From the NCBI GenBank assembly GCA_963771985.1, contig CAVYVO010000022.1, positions 372,001-436,000 on the forward strand: a DNA stretch of 64,000 bases, read 5' to 3'. How positions within the stretch are numbered: the stretch's first letter is position 1; the number at the start of each line of letters is the position of its first letter. Made by a program: the position numbers and the translations under genes. Positions 8,143 through 17,104 of this stretch are shown in pieces. The notes beneath the pieces are model-generated. The model searched no databases. It saw nothing but the letters and a program-made list of their open reading frames with translations, and was not told where the DNA came from. Origin of the DNA: Trebonia sp963771985 (GTDB lineage Bacteria; Actinomycetota; Actinomycetes; Streptosporangiales; Streptosporangiaceae).

Positions 8143-8294
8143 GCCCAACAGCCCCGCATACCGCTGCAGGGCACCGAGCGAGCCGTTGCCGAAGTCGATG
8201 ACTAGGCGGAAGCCATCCGCTTCTAGCAGGTAACAGGAGGCGACGCTGTAGGTCCCGGGAAGCTCCCGGAACAGCCCACCACAGTAAGGCGCAT
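8143..8294 (-). pseudogene. Inverted, frameshifted relic of the MBL gene 5' end
   Basis: On the minus strand from ATG 8294 the DNA reads like 7199-7350. MRLTVVGC, then SCYLLEADGFRLVID and GNG are recognisable. A one-base deletion after the PGP segment shifts the frame, and many third-position changes show age. It is head-to-tail joined with the rph relic, so the locus was rearranged rather than merely duplicated. Confidence 0.85.
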
Positions 8295-8369
8295 GCCCCC
8301 CGTGCCTGATGGCTGAACCTGCGGCTTCAGGCGTATTTCAAGGCGCACGGCGCTCCCTCATAGGCAGCC

Positions 8370-8389
8370 GCACAAAATGGCACAAAATT
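8370..8389. promoter_or_regulatory. 10-bp tandem direct repeat before the protease gene
   Basis: GCACAAAATG is followed at once by GCACAAAATT, giving two copies one helical turn apart, 75 bp upstream of the protease start. It is more A/T-rich than its surroundings, so it may be part of a promoter or operator. There is no direct evidence for a regulator. Confidence 0.4.
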
Positions 8390-8463
8390 AGCGAACGCGA
8401 GGCAACTTCAGCTGGCGTACAGGCGTCACTGTTACGGGAGACCCCACGCGCCCAGGAGGCCCG

Positions 8464-11400
8464 ATGGTTCGTCCGCCGCTGCTGCCAAGGAAGGCAGCAC
8501 AGGCATTGATCCTAGTAACGGCGCTGGTCGCCGGTGGCGCGGTCGCCGCGCCGGCCGACGCCGCCCCCGCTCCCGCCCAACATTCCGAACGTACCGTCGT
8601 GACACCCTCAGCCCACTCCGCCGTCACCACGGCGGCGGACGCGGCAGCGGGCACCCGCGCGGCCGTCACCGTGCCGCTGCTCAACGGCGATGTCGTGTCC
8701 CTCGTCTGGGATGGCGACGGCAGCCCGACCGTGGTGCTGCGGTCGACCGTGGCCGGGGCCGACGGGATGCTGCTGCGGCTCGACTCGGGCACGACCAGCT
8801 TCGAGGTCCCCGCCGCCGCGCTCCCCTATCTTGGCCATGGACTCGACCCGGAGCTGTTCGAACCCGCCGACCTAGCCGCGGCGGCGGCCGGCGCCCCCGC
8901 GGGCGATCTGCCGGTCACGCTCTCCTACCTCGGCGCGCGGCCGGCCTTGCCCGGGGTGACGATCACCTCCACCGCGGCGGGGCGCGCCACCGGTTACCTG
9001 ACAGCCGCCGGGGCGAAGAAGTTCGGCGCTGCCCTGCTGCGCCAGTTCGAGGCCGACCACGCGAACGACAGCTACGGCACGGACGGGCTCTTCGCCGACG
9101 ACCTGTCGATCTCGCTGGCGGGTTCCGTCGGCTCGGCGGGGATCACGCTCGCCCGCGCGGCGGACCGCCCGGCGGGCGCGACAGCGGGGGCCAGCACCGC
9201 TGCGCCCAATGACCCGACGGCACCCCAGTACGTGATGCACACGCTGACCGTGCACGGCACGAACCTGAAGGGCAAGCCGGACACCGGCGATGAGATCTTC
9301 GTCGTCAGCGCGGACAACGCGAACCGGATGGGTGCCGGGTTCACGATCTACACCGCATCCGAGAACGAGTTCTACCACGGCATCGCGAAATATAGCGTCC
9401 CTGACGGGCGCTACTGGGGCTTCGCCGTGTTCTACGACGGTGACCTCGCGAAGAACAAGGTGACCGCGTTCAGGGAGCCGATCCTCACCCAGTTCACGGT
9501 GTCCGGTAACACCTCGGCGTCGATCAGCGAGCGGTCCGCGACCAGCGAACTGCGGCTCACCACCCCGCGCCGGTCAGTGACCAGCGAGATTTCTTTCCTG
9601 TACGACCGCACCGGCGCGCACGGCCCGGCCACGGGGACCGGGGTGATAACCGGCATCGGGGGGATACCGGCCTACTTCAGCACCGCGAGCAAGCGGCCGA
9701 GCATCGGCAAGGTCGCCACCTACGCCCAGGCGATCGCCCTGGCGGACAACAGCAACACCGCGCCGTACGTGTACAACCTCGTCTTCGAGAACCTCAGCGG
9801 CAAGGTGCCCACCCTGCACTACGTCGTGAAGCCGGCCAGCCTCGCCACGGTCACCGCGCGGTTCTACGCGGACGCGCCCGACGTCGGCAGCGAGTTCGCG
9901 GTCGGCGTCTGGCCTGGCCAGCCCTCCGCGGCGGAGGTGGACGTCGCCCACACCATCGCCATCCCGCAGCAGCGCACCGAGTACCTCACCGCGGGCAGCC
10001 CGCGGGTGGACTGGTACGTCTCGTTCTACCAGACCGGCAACCTCGACTCCGGTGAGACCGACACCGGCCGGACCTTCTCGCCCGGCGAGGTGACCTCGCT
10101 CGACCTCAACAACTATGCGCTGCACACCGCGCCCAACTCCAACGACCTGCCCTCGGCCAGCACAAGTCCGATGCTCGTCTCCGCGAGCCGGGCCGGCGAC
10201 ACGCTGACGCTCGACATGTCCCCGTTCGACGACAACACCCCCGGTTACAACGGGAACGGGTACGTGACCATGTTCGACGGCAAGTCGGTGCCGACGACAG
10301 GGTCGTACGTGCTCGACCAGAACGGGACGATGCTCGCCTCCGGAACGGTCACCGAGTCGGAGTTCGGCCCGACCGGCGGCGACTTCTACAAGCAGGTGAA
10401 GCTCGCGCCGGGGGCCGACACGATTTCCTTCACGCTGAACGCCAGCAGGACCGGCAAGCTCTACACGCTGTCGACGGCGACGCAGACGACGTGGACCTGG
10501 CACTCGGCGGCCGCCACCAGAGGCAAGGTCCCGGCCGGCTGGGCCTGCGACTGGTCCGAGAGCACGGAGAAGTTCTCCGGCCGTACGTGCACGCCGCAGC
10601 CGCTGATGACGCTCGAGTACGACGTGGCGAACATGAACCTGACCGGGACCGTCCCCGCCGGGCCGCAGACCGTCACCGTGACCGTCGGGCACATGGCGCT
10701 CACCCCGGCGAGCAAGGTGACTTGCCTCACCGCGCAGGTCTCGTTCGACGGCGGCACGACCTGGCAGCCGGCCACGGTCACCGGCAGCGGGGACACCTAC
10801 AAGCTCGCCTTCACCGCCCCGGCCAGCGGCTACGTCACCACCCGGGTGACGGCCGCGGACGCGGCGGGCGGCCAGATCTCCGAGATGATCACCAGCGCCT
10901 ACGCCACCGGGCCGGCCACCTCGACAGCAAGCTCTGCCGGCACTGGCGTGTCCCCCGCCCTTACCGCGGCCCTCACCAAGTCGGACGCGCCCACGGCGGC
11001 CTGCCCGCAGGAACCGGCCGGGGACATGCGGTGCTACGCCATTCTCGAGCCGCAGCCGAAGGCCGATCGCGCGCTGACGGCCGACGGGGCCACTGCCGCG
11101 ACCGCGCCGGCCGGCTGGGGAGCGAAGGATATCGAGTCCGCCTACCGGCTGCCCGTCTCCAAGAACCCCCGGGAGACGGTCGCGGTCGTCGACGCGTACA
11201 ACACCCCTGACCTGGCGCCCTACCTGGCCACGTACCGGGCGCGGTATGGGCTGCCGCCCTGCACCACGGCGAGCGGCTGCCTGCGCATCGTCAACCAGGC
11301 GGGCCAGGCCAAGCCGGTCAAGCAGAGCGCCGTGGACACCGGCTGGGACCTGGAGACCACGGCGGACGTCGAGATGGTCTCCGCGGCCTGCCCGCGCTGC

Positions 11401-12123
11401 CGCATCCTCGTCGTCGAGGCGAAGGGCGTGACCACCGCCGACTTCGCCGCGGCGGAGAACACGGCGGCGCGGCTCGGCGCGGCCGTCATCTCCAACAGCT
11501 ACGGCGAAACGGAGAACGGCAGCGACTTCCTGAACGCCGACGCCTACGACCACCCCGGGCACACGATCGTGGCCTCGGCCGGCGACTACGGGTTCGGCGA
11601 GGCGAACTTCCCCGCCGATCTCACGAGCGTGACGGCGGCCGGCGGGACAGAACTGTCCCGAGCGGACAACAAGCGCGGCTGGACTGAGCGGGCGTGGAAC
11701 ACCACGTTCGAAGAGCCGGGCGACTTCCCCGCCGCGACCTCCAGCGCATGCTCGGCGTACGTCACCAAGCCGGCCTGGCAGCATGACACGCACTGCGCCA
11801 TGCGCACGGTCGCCGATGTCTCGGCGGTCGCCTGGAACGTCGCGGTCTACGAGAAGACCTACGGCGGCTGGACCGAGGTCGGGGGGACAAGCCTGGCCGC
11901 GCCGATTATCGCCGGGGTCTACGCCCTCGCTGGCAACGCGACGACGATCAAGCCCGGCTACGAGTACGCGCACGCGAGCCACCTGTTCAACGTCACCGCA
12001 GGGAACGACGACGTGACCACAGGCACCGGTGCCCAGTGCGGCTACGACTACCTGTGCGTCGCGAAGAAGGGCTACAACGCCCCCACGGGCCTCGGTACCC
12101 CCGACGGCACCGGGGCTTCCTAA
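8464..12123 (+). CDS. Secreted sedolisin-like (S53) serine-carboxyl peptidase with ~900-residue N-terminal region
   Basis: A 1219-residue protein with a Sec signal peptide (VRPP...LVTALVAGGAVAAPADA). The catalytic domain lies at the C-terminus, from about residue 880. Glu964 and Asp968 form the E-x3-D pair in DLETTADVEM. Asp1041 is in ASAGDYG, and Ser1143 lies in GGTSLAAPI (the G-T-S-x3-P motif). Only a sedolisin-type catalytic set is seen, with no subtilisin DTG/HG motifs. The N-terminal region has no family I recognise and looks beta-rich; it may be a propeptide plus binding domains. AGGAGG lies 5 nt before ATG 8464. The gene is flanked by MBL and rph relics, so it appears to be an insertion. 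Confidence 0.8.
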   Translation: MVRPPLLPRKAAQALILVTALVAGGAVAAPADAAPAPAQHSERTVVTPSAHSAVTTAADAAAGTRAAVTVPLLNGDVVSLVWDGDGSPTVVLRSTVAGADGMLLRLDSGTTSFEVPAAALPYLGHGLDPELFEPADLAAAAAGAPAGDLPVTLSYLGARPALPGVTITSTAAGRATGYLTAAGAKKFGAALLRQFEADHANDSYGTDGLFADDLSISLAGSVGSAGITLARAADRPAGATAGASTAAPNDPTAPQYVMHTLTVHGTNLKGKPDTGDEIFVVSADNANRMGAGFTIYTASENEFYHGIAKYSVPDGRYWGFAVFYDGDLAKNKVTAFREPILTQFTVSGNTSASISERSATSELRLTTPRRSVTSEISFLYDRTGAHGPATGTGVITGIGGIPAYFSTASKRPSIGKVATYAQAIALADNSNTAPYVYNLVFENLSGKVPTLHYVVKPASLATVTARFYADAPDVGSEFAVGVWPGQPSAAEVDVAHTIAIPQQRTEYLTAGSPRVDWYVSFYQTGNLDSGETDTGRTFSPGEVTSLDLNNYALHTAPNSNDLPSASTSPMLVSASRAGDTLTLDMSPFDDNTPGYNGNGYVTMFDGKSVPTTGSYVLDQNGTMLASGTVTESEFGPTGGDFYKQVKLAPGADTISFTLNASRTGKLYTLSTATQTTWTWHSAAATRGKVPAGWACDWSESTEKFSGRTCTPQPLMTLEYDVANMNLTGTVPAGPQTVTVTVGHMALTPASKVTCLTAQVSFDGGTTWQPATVTGSGDTYKLAFTAPASGYVTTRVTAADAAGGQISEMITSAYATGPATSTASSAGTGVSPALTAALTKSDAPTAACPQEPAGDMRCYAILEPQPKADRALTADGATAATAPAGWGAKDIESAYRLPVSKNPRETVAVVDAYNTPDLAPYLATYRARYGLPPCTTASGCLRIVNQAGQAKPVKQSAVDTGWDLETTADVEMVSAACPRCRILVVEAKGVTTADFAAAENTAARLGAAVISNSYGETENGSDFLNADAYDHPGHTIVASAGDYGFGEANFPADLTSVTAAGGTELSRADNKRGWTERAWNTTFEEPGDFPAATSSACSAYVTKPAWQHDTHCAMRTVADVSAVAWNVAVYEKTYGGWTEVGGTSLAAPIIAGVYALAGNATTIKPGYEYAHASHLFNVTAGNDDVTTGTGAQCGYDYLCVAKKGYNAPTGLGTPDGTGAS

Positions 12124-12130
12124 ACGTAAG

Positions 12131-12161
12131 AGCCTCTTGCAGGCTACTCAAGATCTTTTTT
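12131..12161 (+). terminator. Weak intrinsic terminator after the protease
   Basis: AGCCT-CTTGC-AGGCT stem, then nine bases to TCTTTTTT. The stem is only 5 bp, so efficiency is doubtful, but the T tract is unusual in this G+C-rich window. Confidence 0.5.
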
Positions 12162-12333
12162 GAAATGTTTGGCGATTGCGTCGTTATAACCACGGAAAAC
12201 GACAAACGTTTGTTCCTAACGATCTTGGCTGGCGTGGGCCCCGGAGGCCGTTACGATCACGAGATCTGAGCCTCTCGCATGCCGCCCGCGCGAGTCGCCT
12301 TCCGCGGTCGGCTGCGTCGGTAGGGTGGTCGCT

Positions 12334-13053
12334 ATGACACGTCCAGATGGAAGGGCCGCGGAGGCGCTGCGGCCGGTGCGGTTCACCCGAGGGTGGCTCG
12401 ACCACGCCGAAGGATCGGTGCTCGTTGAGTTCGGTGCCACACGGGTGCTGTGCGCGGCGAGTGTGGCCGAGGAGGTGCCGCGCTGGCGGCGGGGCAGCGG
12501 GCTCGGCTGGGTGACCGCCGAGTACGCGATGCTGCCCCGGGCGACGAACACGCGGGGCGACCGCGAGTCGGTCAAGGGACGGCTCGGCGGGCGGACGCAG
12601 GAGATATCGCGCCTCGTCGGCCGGTCGCTGCGGGCCTGTGTGGACTACAAGGCGCTCGGCGATAACACGATCATCATCGACTGCGACGTGCTGCAGGCTG
12701 ACGGCGGCACCCGGACGGCGGCGGTGACCGGCGGTTACGTGGCCCTGGCCGACGCCATCGCCTGGCTGCGGGGCCGCGGACGGCTGAAGGGCTCGCCGCT
12801 GGTGGCCTCGGTGTCCGCGGTGAGCGTGGGGATCGTGGACGGCGAGCCCCGGCTCGACCTCTGCTACGAGGAGGACTCGGCCGCGGAGACGGACATGAAC
12901 GTGGTCTGCACCGGTACCGGGGATTTCGTGGAGATCCAGGGCACCGCGGAGCGCGAGCCGTTCAGCCGGCCGATGCTGGCGTCGCTCCTGGACCTGGCGG
13001 TCGCCGGGTGCGCGGAGCTGTCCCGCCTGCAGACGGAAACCCTCGGTGGCTGA
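12334..13053 (+). CDS. rph: Ribonuclease PH
   Basis: A 239-residue phosphorolytic 3'-5' exoribonuclease that trims tRNA 3' ends. Recognisable pieces are RPDGRAAEALRPV at the N-terminus, GSVLVEFGATRVLCAASV, GRSLRACVDY and DCDVLQADGGTRTAAVTG (active-site region). ATG 12334 is chosen over the upstream ATG (12325) on homology and because the relic at 8088 starts at the same codon. It overlaps rdgB by 8 bp, the usual actinobacterial pair. Confidence 0.95.
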   Translation: MTRPDGRAAEALRPVRFTRGWLDHAEGSVLVEFGATRVLCAASVAEEVPRWRRGSGLGWVTAEYAMLPRATNTRGDRESVKGRLGGRTQEISRLVGRSLRACVDYKALGDNTIIIDCDVLQADGGTRTAAVTGGYVALADAIAWLRGRGRLKGSPLVASVSAVSVGIVDGEPRLDLCYEEDSAAETDMNVVCTGTGDFVEIQGTAEREPFSRPMLASLLDLAVAGCAELSRLQTETLGG

Positions 13054-13699
13054 CGCCGGACGCCCGCGCGTCGTGCTCGCGACGCGCAACGCCGGCAAGC
13101 TCGCCGAACTGTCCCGGATCCTCGACGCCGCCGGCTTCGCGGACGGCCTCGTCGACCTTGACGACTTCCCCGGCGCGCCCGACGTGGCCGAGACCGGGCT
13201 CACGTTCGCCGACAACGCGCTCCTGAAGGCGCGCGCCATCGCGGCGTACACCGGCCTGCCCGCCGTCGCCGACGACTCCGGCCTGTGCGTGAACGCGCTG
13301 CACGGCATGCCCGGCGTGTTCTCCGCGCGCTGGTCGGGCAAGCACGGCGACGACCGCGCCAACCTGGAGCTCGTGCTCGGCCAGCTGAGCGACGTAGCGG
13401 CCCGCGGCGCCCAGTTCGTCTGCGTGGCCGCCCTCGTCCTGCCCGGCACGGACGGCGCCGCGGGTGCCGCGGGTGCCGTCCGGCGGGAGTGGACGACGAC
13501 GGGCGTGCTCGCCGGGTCGCTGACCCGCGCGCCTCGCGGGACCAACGGGTTCGGCTACGACCCGATCTTCGTCCCCGAGAGCATGTCGGTGACCAGCGCG
13601 GAACTGGCGCCGGAGGAGAAGGACGCGATCAGCCACCGGGGCCGCGCGTTCCGCGCGATAGCGCCGGTCATCACCGCCCACGTCATGACGGCCTACTAG
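13046..13699 (+). CDS. rdgB: RdgB/HAM1 non-canonical purine NTP pyrophosphatase
   Basis: A 217-residue house-cleaning enzyme converting dITP, XTP and ITP to monophosphates. Motifs: ATRNAGKLAEL (substrate loop), ADDSGLCVNAL and PGVFSARWSG (metal/active site), FGYDPIF, and SHRGRAF near the C-terminus. It begins with GTG inside the last codons of rph, so it is translationally coupled. A short Gly/Ala-rich insertion (DGAAGAAGAV) sits mid-protein. Confidence 0.93.
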   Translation: MADAGRPRVVLATRNAGKLAELSRILDAAGFADGLVDLDDFPGAPDVAETGLTFADNALLKARAIAAYTGLPAVADDSGLCVNALHGMPGVFSARWSGKHGDDRANLELVLGQLSDVAARGAQFVCVAALVLPGTDGAAGAAGAVRREWTTTGVLAGSLTRAPRGTNGFGYDPIFVPESMSVTSAELAPEEKDAISHRGRAFRAIAPVITAHVMTAY

Positions 13700-13861
13700 C
13701 TCCGCACACTTTCGACCGGATACGTCCCGGTGGACGGCGGGGAGTCAGCCCCGTTCGTTCGGGATAATCGGGGCCGCGGCGGGGCGGGTCCGTTTCCCGC
13801 GCGCGGACTGGAAGCGATAGCGTTGGCTGTCTGTCTTTTCCGCTCGTAAGGAGAGAGCACG

Positions 13862-14332
13862 GTGACCGGAGAACGGCTCGCGCCTGGCGACGAGGCGCCG
13901 GACTTCACGCTGCCGGACGCCGACGGCAACGCGGTGTCGCTGTCGGCGCTGCGCGGCCAGCGAGTGATCGTCTACTTCTACCCCGCGGCGATGACCCCCG
14001 GCTGCACCAAGGAGGCGTGCGACTTCAGTGAGAGCATGCCCGACCTGGCGGCGGTGGGGCTGACCGTGCTCGGGATCTCTCCGGACGCCCCGGCGAAGCT
14101 GGCGAGGTTCCGCGACAAGGAGGGCATCACCTTCCCCCTGCTGTCCGACCCGGACCGGACGGCGCTCACCGCGTACGGGGCATACGGCGAGAAGATGATG
14201 TACGGCAAGAAGACGACGGGCGTGATCCGCTCGACGTTCGTCGTCGGCGCGGACGGCAAGGTCGAGAAGGCGTACTACGGGGTCAAGGCGACCGGCCACG
14301 TGGAGCGGCTCCGCAAGGAACTCGGCGTCTGA
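13862..14332 (+). CDS. bcp: Thioredoxin-dependent peroxiredoxin (BCP type)
   Basis: A 156-residue AhpC/TSA-fold peroxidase that reduces hydroperoxides with thioredoxin. The peroxidatic site is YPAAMTPGCTKEACDF: first Cys peroxidatic, the second five residues later is the usual BCP resolving Cys. DFTLPDADGNAVSL and GVIRSTFVVGADGKV complete the fold. GTG 13862 follows AAGGAGAG. It stands alone, with tRNA-Leu 35 bp downstream. Confidence 0.92.
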   Translation: MTGERLAPGDEAPDFTLPDADGNAVSLSALRGQRVIVYFYPAAMTPGCTKEACDFSESMPDLAAVGLTVLGISPDAPAKLARFRDKEGITFPLLSDPDRTALTAYGAYGEKMMYGKKTTGVIRSTFVVGADGKVEKAYYGVKATGHVERLRKELGV

Positions 14333-14367
14333 GTCCGGGCGGTATCCTCCCGGTCAGGCAGTGCCAC

Positions 14368-14450
14368 GCGGGCGTGGCGAAATGGCATACGCGGCAGGTT
14401 TAGGTCCTGTTGGTGGTGACACCGTGGGGGTTCGAATCCCCCCGCCCGCA
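14368..14450 (+). tRNA. tRNA-Leu (anticodon UAG)
   Basis: The acceptor stem GCGGGCG pairs with CGCCCGC and is followed by discriminator A. The anticodon stem GCAGG/CCTGT encloses TTTAGGT with anticodon TAG (reads CUA/CUN). The long variable arm around TGGTGGTGACACCG marks a class II tRNA. GGTTCGAATCC gives the T-loop. CCA is not encoded. Confidence 0.95.
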
Positions 14451-14487
14451 CTGAAGCTGAAGAGCCGGCCGCAGCGCGCGGCGGCCG

Positions 14488-15519
14488 TCACGGCGACGAC
14501 GCGGCGAACGCGGAGTAGTCGAAGAACGACGAGGGCAGCAGCATGTCGTTGACGTGGAACGGGGTGGCCAGCAGGCCGAACTGGTACATGACGTCCGCGA
14601 CGCGCTGCAGGCGCACTTGGTCGACGCCGATCGGATAGGTGTCGAGCGCCATGACGGCCGCGATGTCGGGCGTCACTTGGCCGTTCTGGGCACCCTTGAT
14701 GCCCTCGAAGGCCTGCTCCACCGCGGCCCGGTCGGTGTCCGCGATCTCCTGGCCCTGCTCGAGCGCCGCGAGGAAGCGCTTGAGGGTGTTCGGGTGGGCC
14801 GCCGCCCAGGACTTGGTGACCACGTATCCCTCGATCGGGAAGTTCTGCGTGGCGCCCTGGTTGAGATCCGTCAGGGTGACGGCTCCGAGTTGCTGCTCGG
14901 CGAGGCTGGCGAACGGCTCGGGCATGGTGGCGGCGGCGATCTTCCCGGACTGGAGCGCCTGCCCCATCAGTGGGAACGGGATCGCCTGCGTGGGGAACTT
15001 CACCCCTCTGGGGTTGATCCCGTTTTCGGTGAGCACGGACACGTCGAGCAGGTAGTCGATGTTCTTCTGCGCGTTCACGCCGAGCACGTGACCCTCGAGG
15101 CCCGCGAGGGTCTTGATCTTCGAGCTCGGCAGGGTGAAGATCACCTGCGCGCCCTGCTGCATGATCGAGCCCTCGGCGACGATCTCAAGCGGGTCGTGGC
15201 TCTGCGCTACCGCCTGGATGTAAGAGACGTAGTTACCGCCGGTGATGTCGAACTTGCCCTGCAGCTGGGCGCCGATCGCGGTCTCGCTGCTGGTGGCGGG
15301 CGTGTAGTTGATCGTCAGGCCTTCTTTGGCGAACAGGCCCTGATGCCAGGCGACGAAGAACCCCGCCGAGTCCATGGCGGGCACCACGGACACGTTCAGG
15401 GTCGTCTCCTCCGGCGCCCCGAACGACATGGCGGCGCCGCCACCGCCAGAAGAGCAGCCCGCCGCCATGGCCGCGACAGCCGCCGCCGCGCACGCCGCGC
15501 GGAACCACTTACCCGTCAA
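14488..15519 (-). CDS. ABC transporter substrate-binding lipoprotein (NMT1/THI5/SsuA-like), copy 1
   Basis: A 343-residue periplasmic-binding-fold lipoprotein; the lipobox is AMAAGC with a Gly/Ser tail. The domain resembles NMT1/SsuA proteins: VVPAMDSAGFFVAWHQGLF, FDITGGNYVSYIQA, and ATMPEPFASLAEQQLGA. It is paralogous to the next gene upstream on the same strand (shared VSYIQA, PEPF..AEQQ-GAV, NFPI-GYV, ADTDRAAVE). No permease or ATPase lies nearby, so it must pair with components elsewhere. Ligand is unknown; thiamine-pyrimidine, sulfonate and nitrate binders belong to this fold. Confidence 0.85.
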   Translation of the reverse strand: MTGKWFRAACAAAAVAAMAAGCSSGGGGAAMSFGAPEETTLNVSVVPAMDSAGFFVAWHQGLFAKEGLTINYTPATSSETAIGAQLQGKFDITGGNYVSYIQAVAQSHDPLEIVAEGSIMQQGAQVIFTLPSSKIKTLAGLEGHVLGVNAQKNIDYLLDVSVLTENGINPRGVKFPTQAIPFPLMGQALQSGKIAAATMPEPFASLAEQQLGAVTLTDLNQGATQNFPIEGYVVTKSWAAAHPNTLKRFLAALEQGQEIADTDRAAVEQAFEGIKGAQNGQVTPDIAAVMALDTYPIGVDQVRLQRVADVMYQFGLLATPFHVNDMLLPSSFFDYSAFAASSP

Positions 15520-15613
15520 CGCAAACCCCCTACCTTGGTACGCTCCCTGCTTGCGCTGCTCAGGCAGGATAAATCAGCATCAAATGAAGATTCATCGATT
15601 CGCCGAAACTCGG

Positions 15614-16630
15614 CTACCGGACCATCCCCGGCTCCGGCTGGATCATCGCCGTGATCGGATAGGGCTGCTTGTACCCGGGCATGAGGCCGAACTCGAACAT
15701 GGCGTCCGAGACGCGCTGCATCGTCGGCACGTCCATGCCCAGCGGGTAGGAGTCGATCGTCATCGTGGCCGCGATGACCTGTGACGTCCCCGTGTTCTTC
15801 TCGAGCGCCGTCTCCACCGCGGCCCGGTCGGTGTCCGCGACCTGCTGGCCTTCCCTGAGGGCACGCAGGAAGGCCGCCACCGTGTCCGGGTGCCCCTGCA
15901 CCCACTGCGTGGCGCCGATGTAGCAGCCGATGGGGAAGTTCTGCAGCGCGCCCTGGTCGAAGTCGGCGAGCGGCACGGCGCCGAACTGCTGCTCCGCCTG
16001 ACTGCCGAAGGGCTCGGGCAGCCAGGCCGCGTCGAGCTGGCCCTTCTGCAGCCCCGCCAGCAGCAGCGGGAAAGGCTCGTAGACCTGGCGGATCCTATCC
16101 ATCTTCAGCCCGTCCTGCTGGAAGAGCGCGCCGAAGAGCACCTGCCCGATGTTGTTGGCCGTGTTCAGGCCGATGGTCGCCTTGGCGGCCGCGAGATCGG
16201 CCACGGTCTTGAAACGGGAGCGCGGCAAGACGTAGATCGCCTGGTTGCCAGGCTGCATCAGCGACGCGTTGGCGATGATGCGCATGCTGATCGGGCGCTT
16301 GTCGTAGCTGCCGGCTATCTGGGCCTGGATAAACGAGACGTAGTTTCCCTCGACGATCTGGGCGTGGCTGTCTTGGAGGTCGGCCATGCCGAATTCGCCG
16401 CCGAAAATGGGCACGATCTTCACGGTCAGCCCTTGCTGCGCGAAGTACCCCTGGTCAAGGGCGATGTACAGCCCCGCCGCGTCGGCGGTGGGCACCGCGT
16501 CCACCACGATCGTGGGCTCTTCGGGCGGCGGCCCGGACGCGACACCGCCGCCGCCGCTCGAGCAACTAGCGAGGGCGGCCAGCGGAACGGCGATCAGCAG
16601 GGAACATGCAAGTGTGCGAATAACCCTCAT
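15614..16630 (-). CDS. ABC transporter substrate-binding lipoprotein, copy 2
   Basis: A 338-residue paralogue of the preceding protein with lipobox ALASC followed by SSGGGG. Conserved features include DAVPTADAAGLYIALDQGYF, EGNYVSFIQAQ, and WLPEPFGSQAEQQFGAVPL. The start is placed at ATG 16630, which has GGGAGGA 5 nt upstream; the longer frame runs back through palindromic repeats. The two lipoproteins are 94 bp apart and probably co-transcribed. Duplication followed by ligand divergence is the likeliest history. Confidence 0.87.
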   Translation of the reverse strand: MRVIRTLACSLLIAVPLAALASCSSGGGGVASGPPPEEPTIVVDAVPTADAAGLYIALDQGYFAQQGLTVKIVPIFGGEFGMADLQDSHAQIVEGNYVSFIQAQIAGSYDKRPISMRIIANASLMQPGNQAIYVLPRSRFKTVADLAAAKATIGLNTANNIGQVLFGALFQQDGLKMDRIRQVYEPFPLLLAGLQKGQLDAAWLPEPFGSQAEQQFGAVPLADFDQGALQNFPIGCYIGATQWVQGHPDTVAAFLRALREGQQVADTDRAAVETALEKNTGTSQVIAATMTIDSYPLGMDVPTMQRVSDAMFEFGLMPGYKQPYPITAMIQPEPGMVR

Positions 16631-16681
16631 GGTTCCTCCCAGCTCTGTTGAGAGAGTAATCCGCATATGTGACCGGCGTGG

Positions 16682-16771
16682 GCCGATTACGCAATCGACC
16701 ACACTAGAGCGGGTCGATTGCGCAATCGGCATGTTGGGGCGTGCGGCGGAGCGGGTCGATTGCGCTGGCGG
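16682..16771. repeat. Paired CGATTGCGCAATCG palindromes plus degenerate third site
   Basis: Cores at 16684-16697 (one mismatch) and 16715-16728 (perfect) start exactly 31 bp apart, with spacer ACCACACTAGAGCGGGT. A third, half-conserved site CGATTGCGCTGGCG begins at 16757, 42 bp from the second. The block lies between the divergent starts of the substrate-binding gene (16630) and the DUF3618 gene (16798). It could therefore act as an operator here. Confidence 0.85.
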
Positions 16772-16797
16772 GATACCTTCGGAATAGAGTGACGCAC

Positions 16798-17052
16798 ATG
16801 GCTGAGACCGAGACTGACACCAGCAAGCTGGCGCCTAACGCGCTTGTCGGCGAGATCGAGCGCACTCGCGCGGACCTCGCGCGGACCATTGACGAGATCG
16901 CTGACCGGGTGAGCCCGTCCAATGTGGCGCGCCGCGCCACCGACCGTGCCCGCGAGCGGATCAGCCAGATCGACCCGATGATAGGCGGCGCCGTCGCGCT
17001 CGCCGCGGTAAGCGTGACGTGCTACCTGGTCTGGCGCCGCCTCCGCAAGTAG
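16798..17052 (+). CDS. DUF3618 small membrane-anchored protein
   Basis: An 84-residue protein with an acidic/helical N-terminal half (IERTRADLARTIDEIADRV, the DUF3618 hallmark), then a hydrophobic segment GGAVALAAVSVTCYLVW and a basic tail. This suggests a single C-terminal membrane span with a cytoplasmic coiled coil. Such genes are widespread in actinobacteria with unknown function. ATG 16798 is used because it starts just before the conserved part; the longer frame overlaps the repeat block. Confidence 0.82.
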   Translation: MAETETDTSKLAPNALVGEIERTRADLARTIDEIADRVSPSNVARRATDRARERISQIDPMIGGAVALAAVSVTCYLVWRRLRK

Positions 17053-17104
17053 CCGAGAGCGGTGCCCGGCGGCAGGCCCGGGCGCCGCCGGGCACCGCCC
17101 GGGA

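Noticed and set aside
9574..11982. 802-codon open frame on the minus strand inside the protease gene
   Set aside because: It is a G+C-bias shadow: Arg/Gly/Val filler with no family motif, fully antisense to a well-supported secreted protease.
14368..14450. tRNA-Leu as an integration site for a mobile element
   Set aside because: No integrase, no 3' tRNA duplication in the neighbourhood and ordinary flanking genes.
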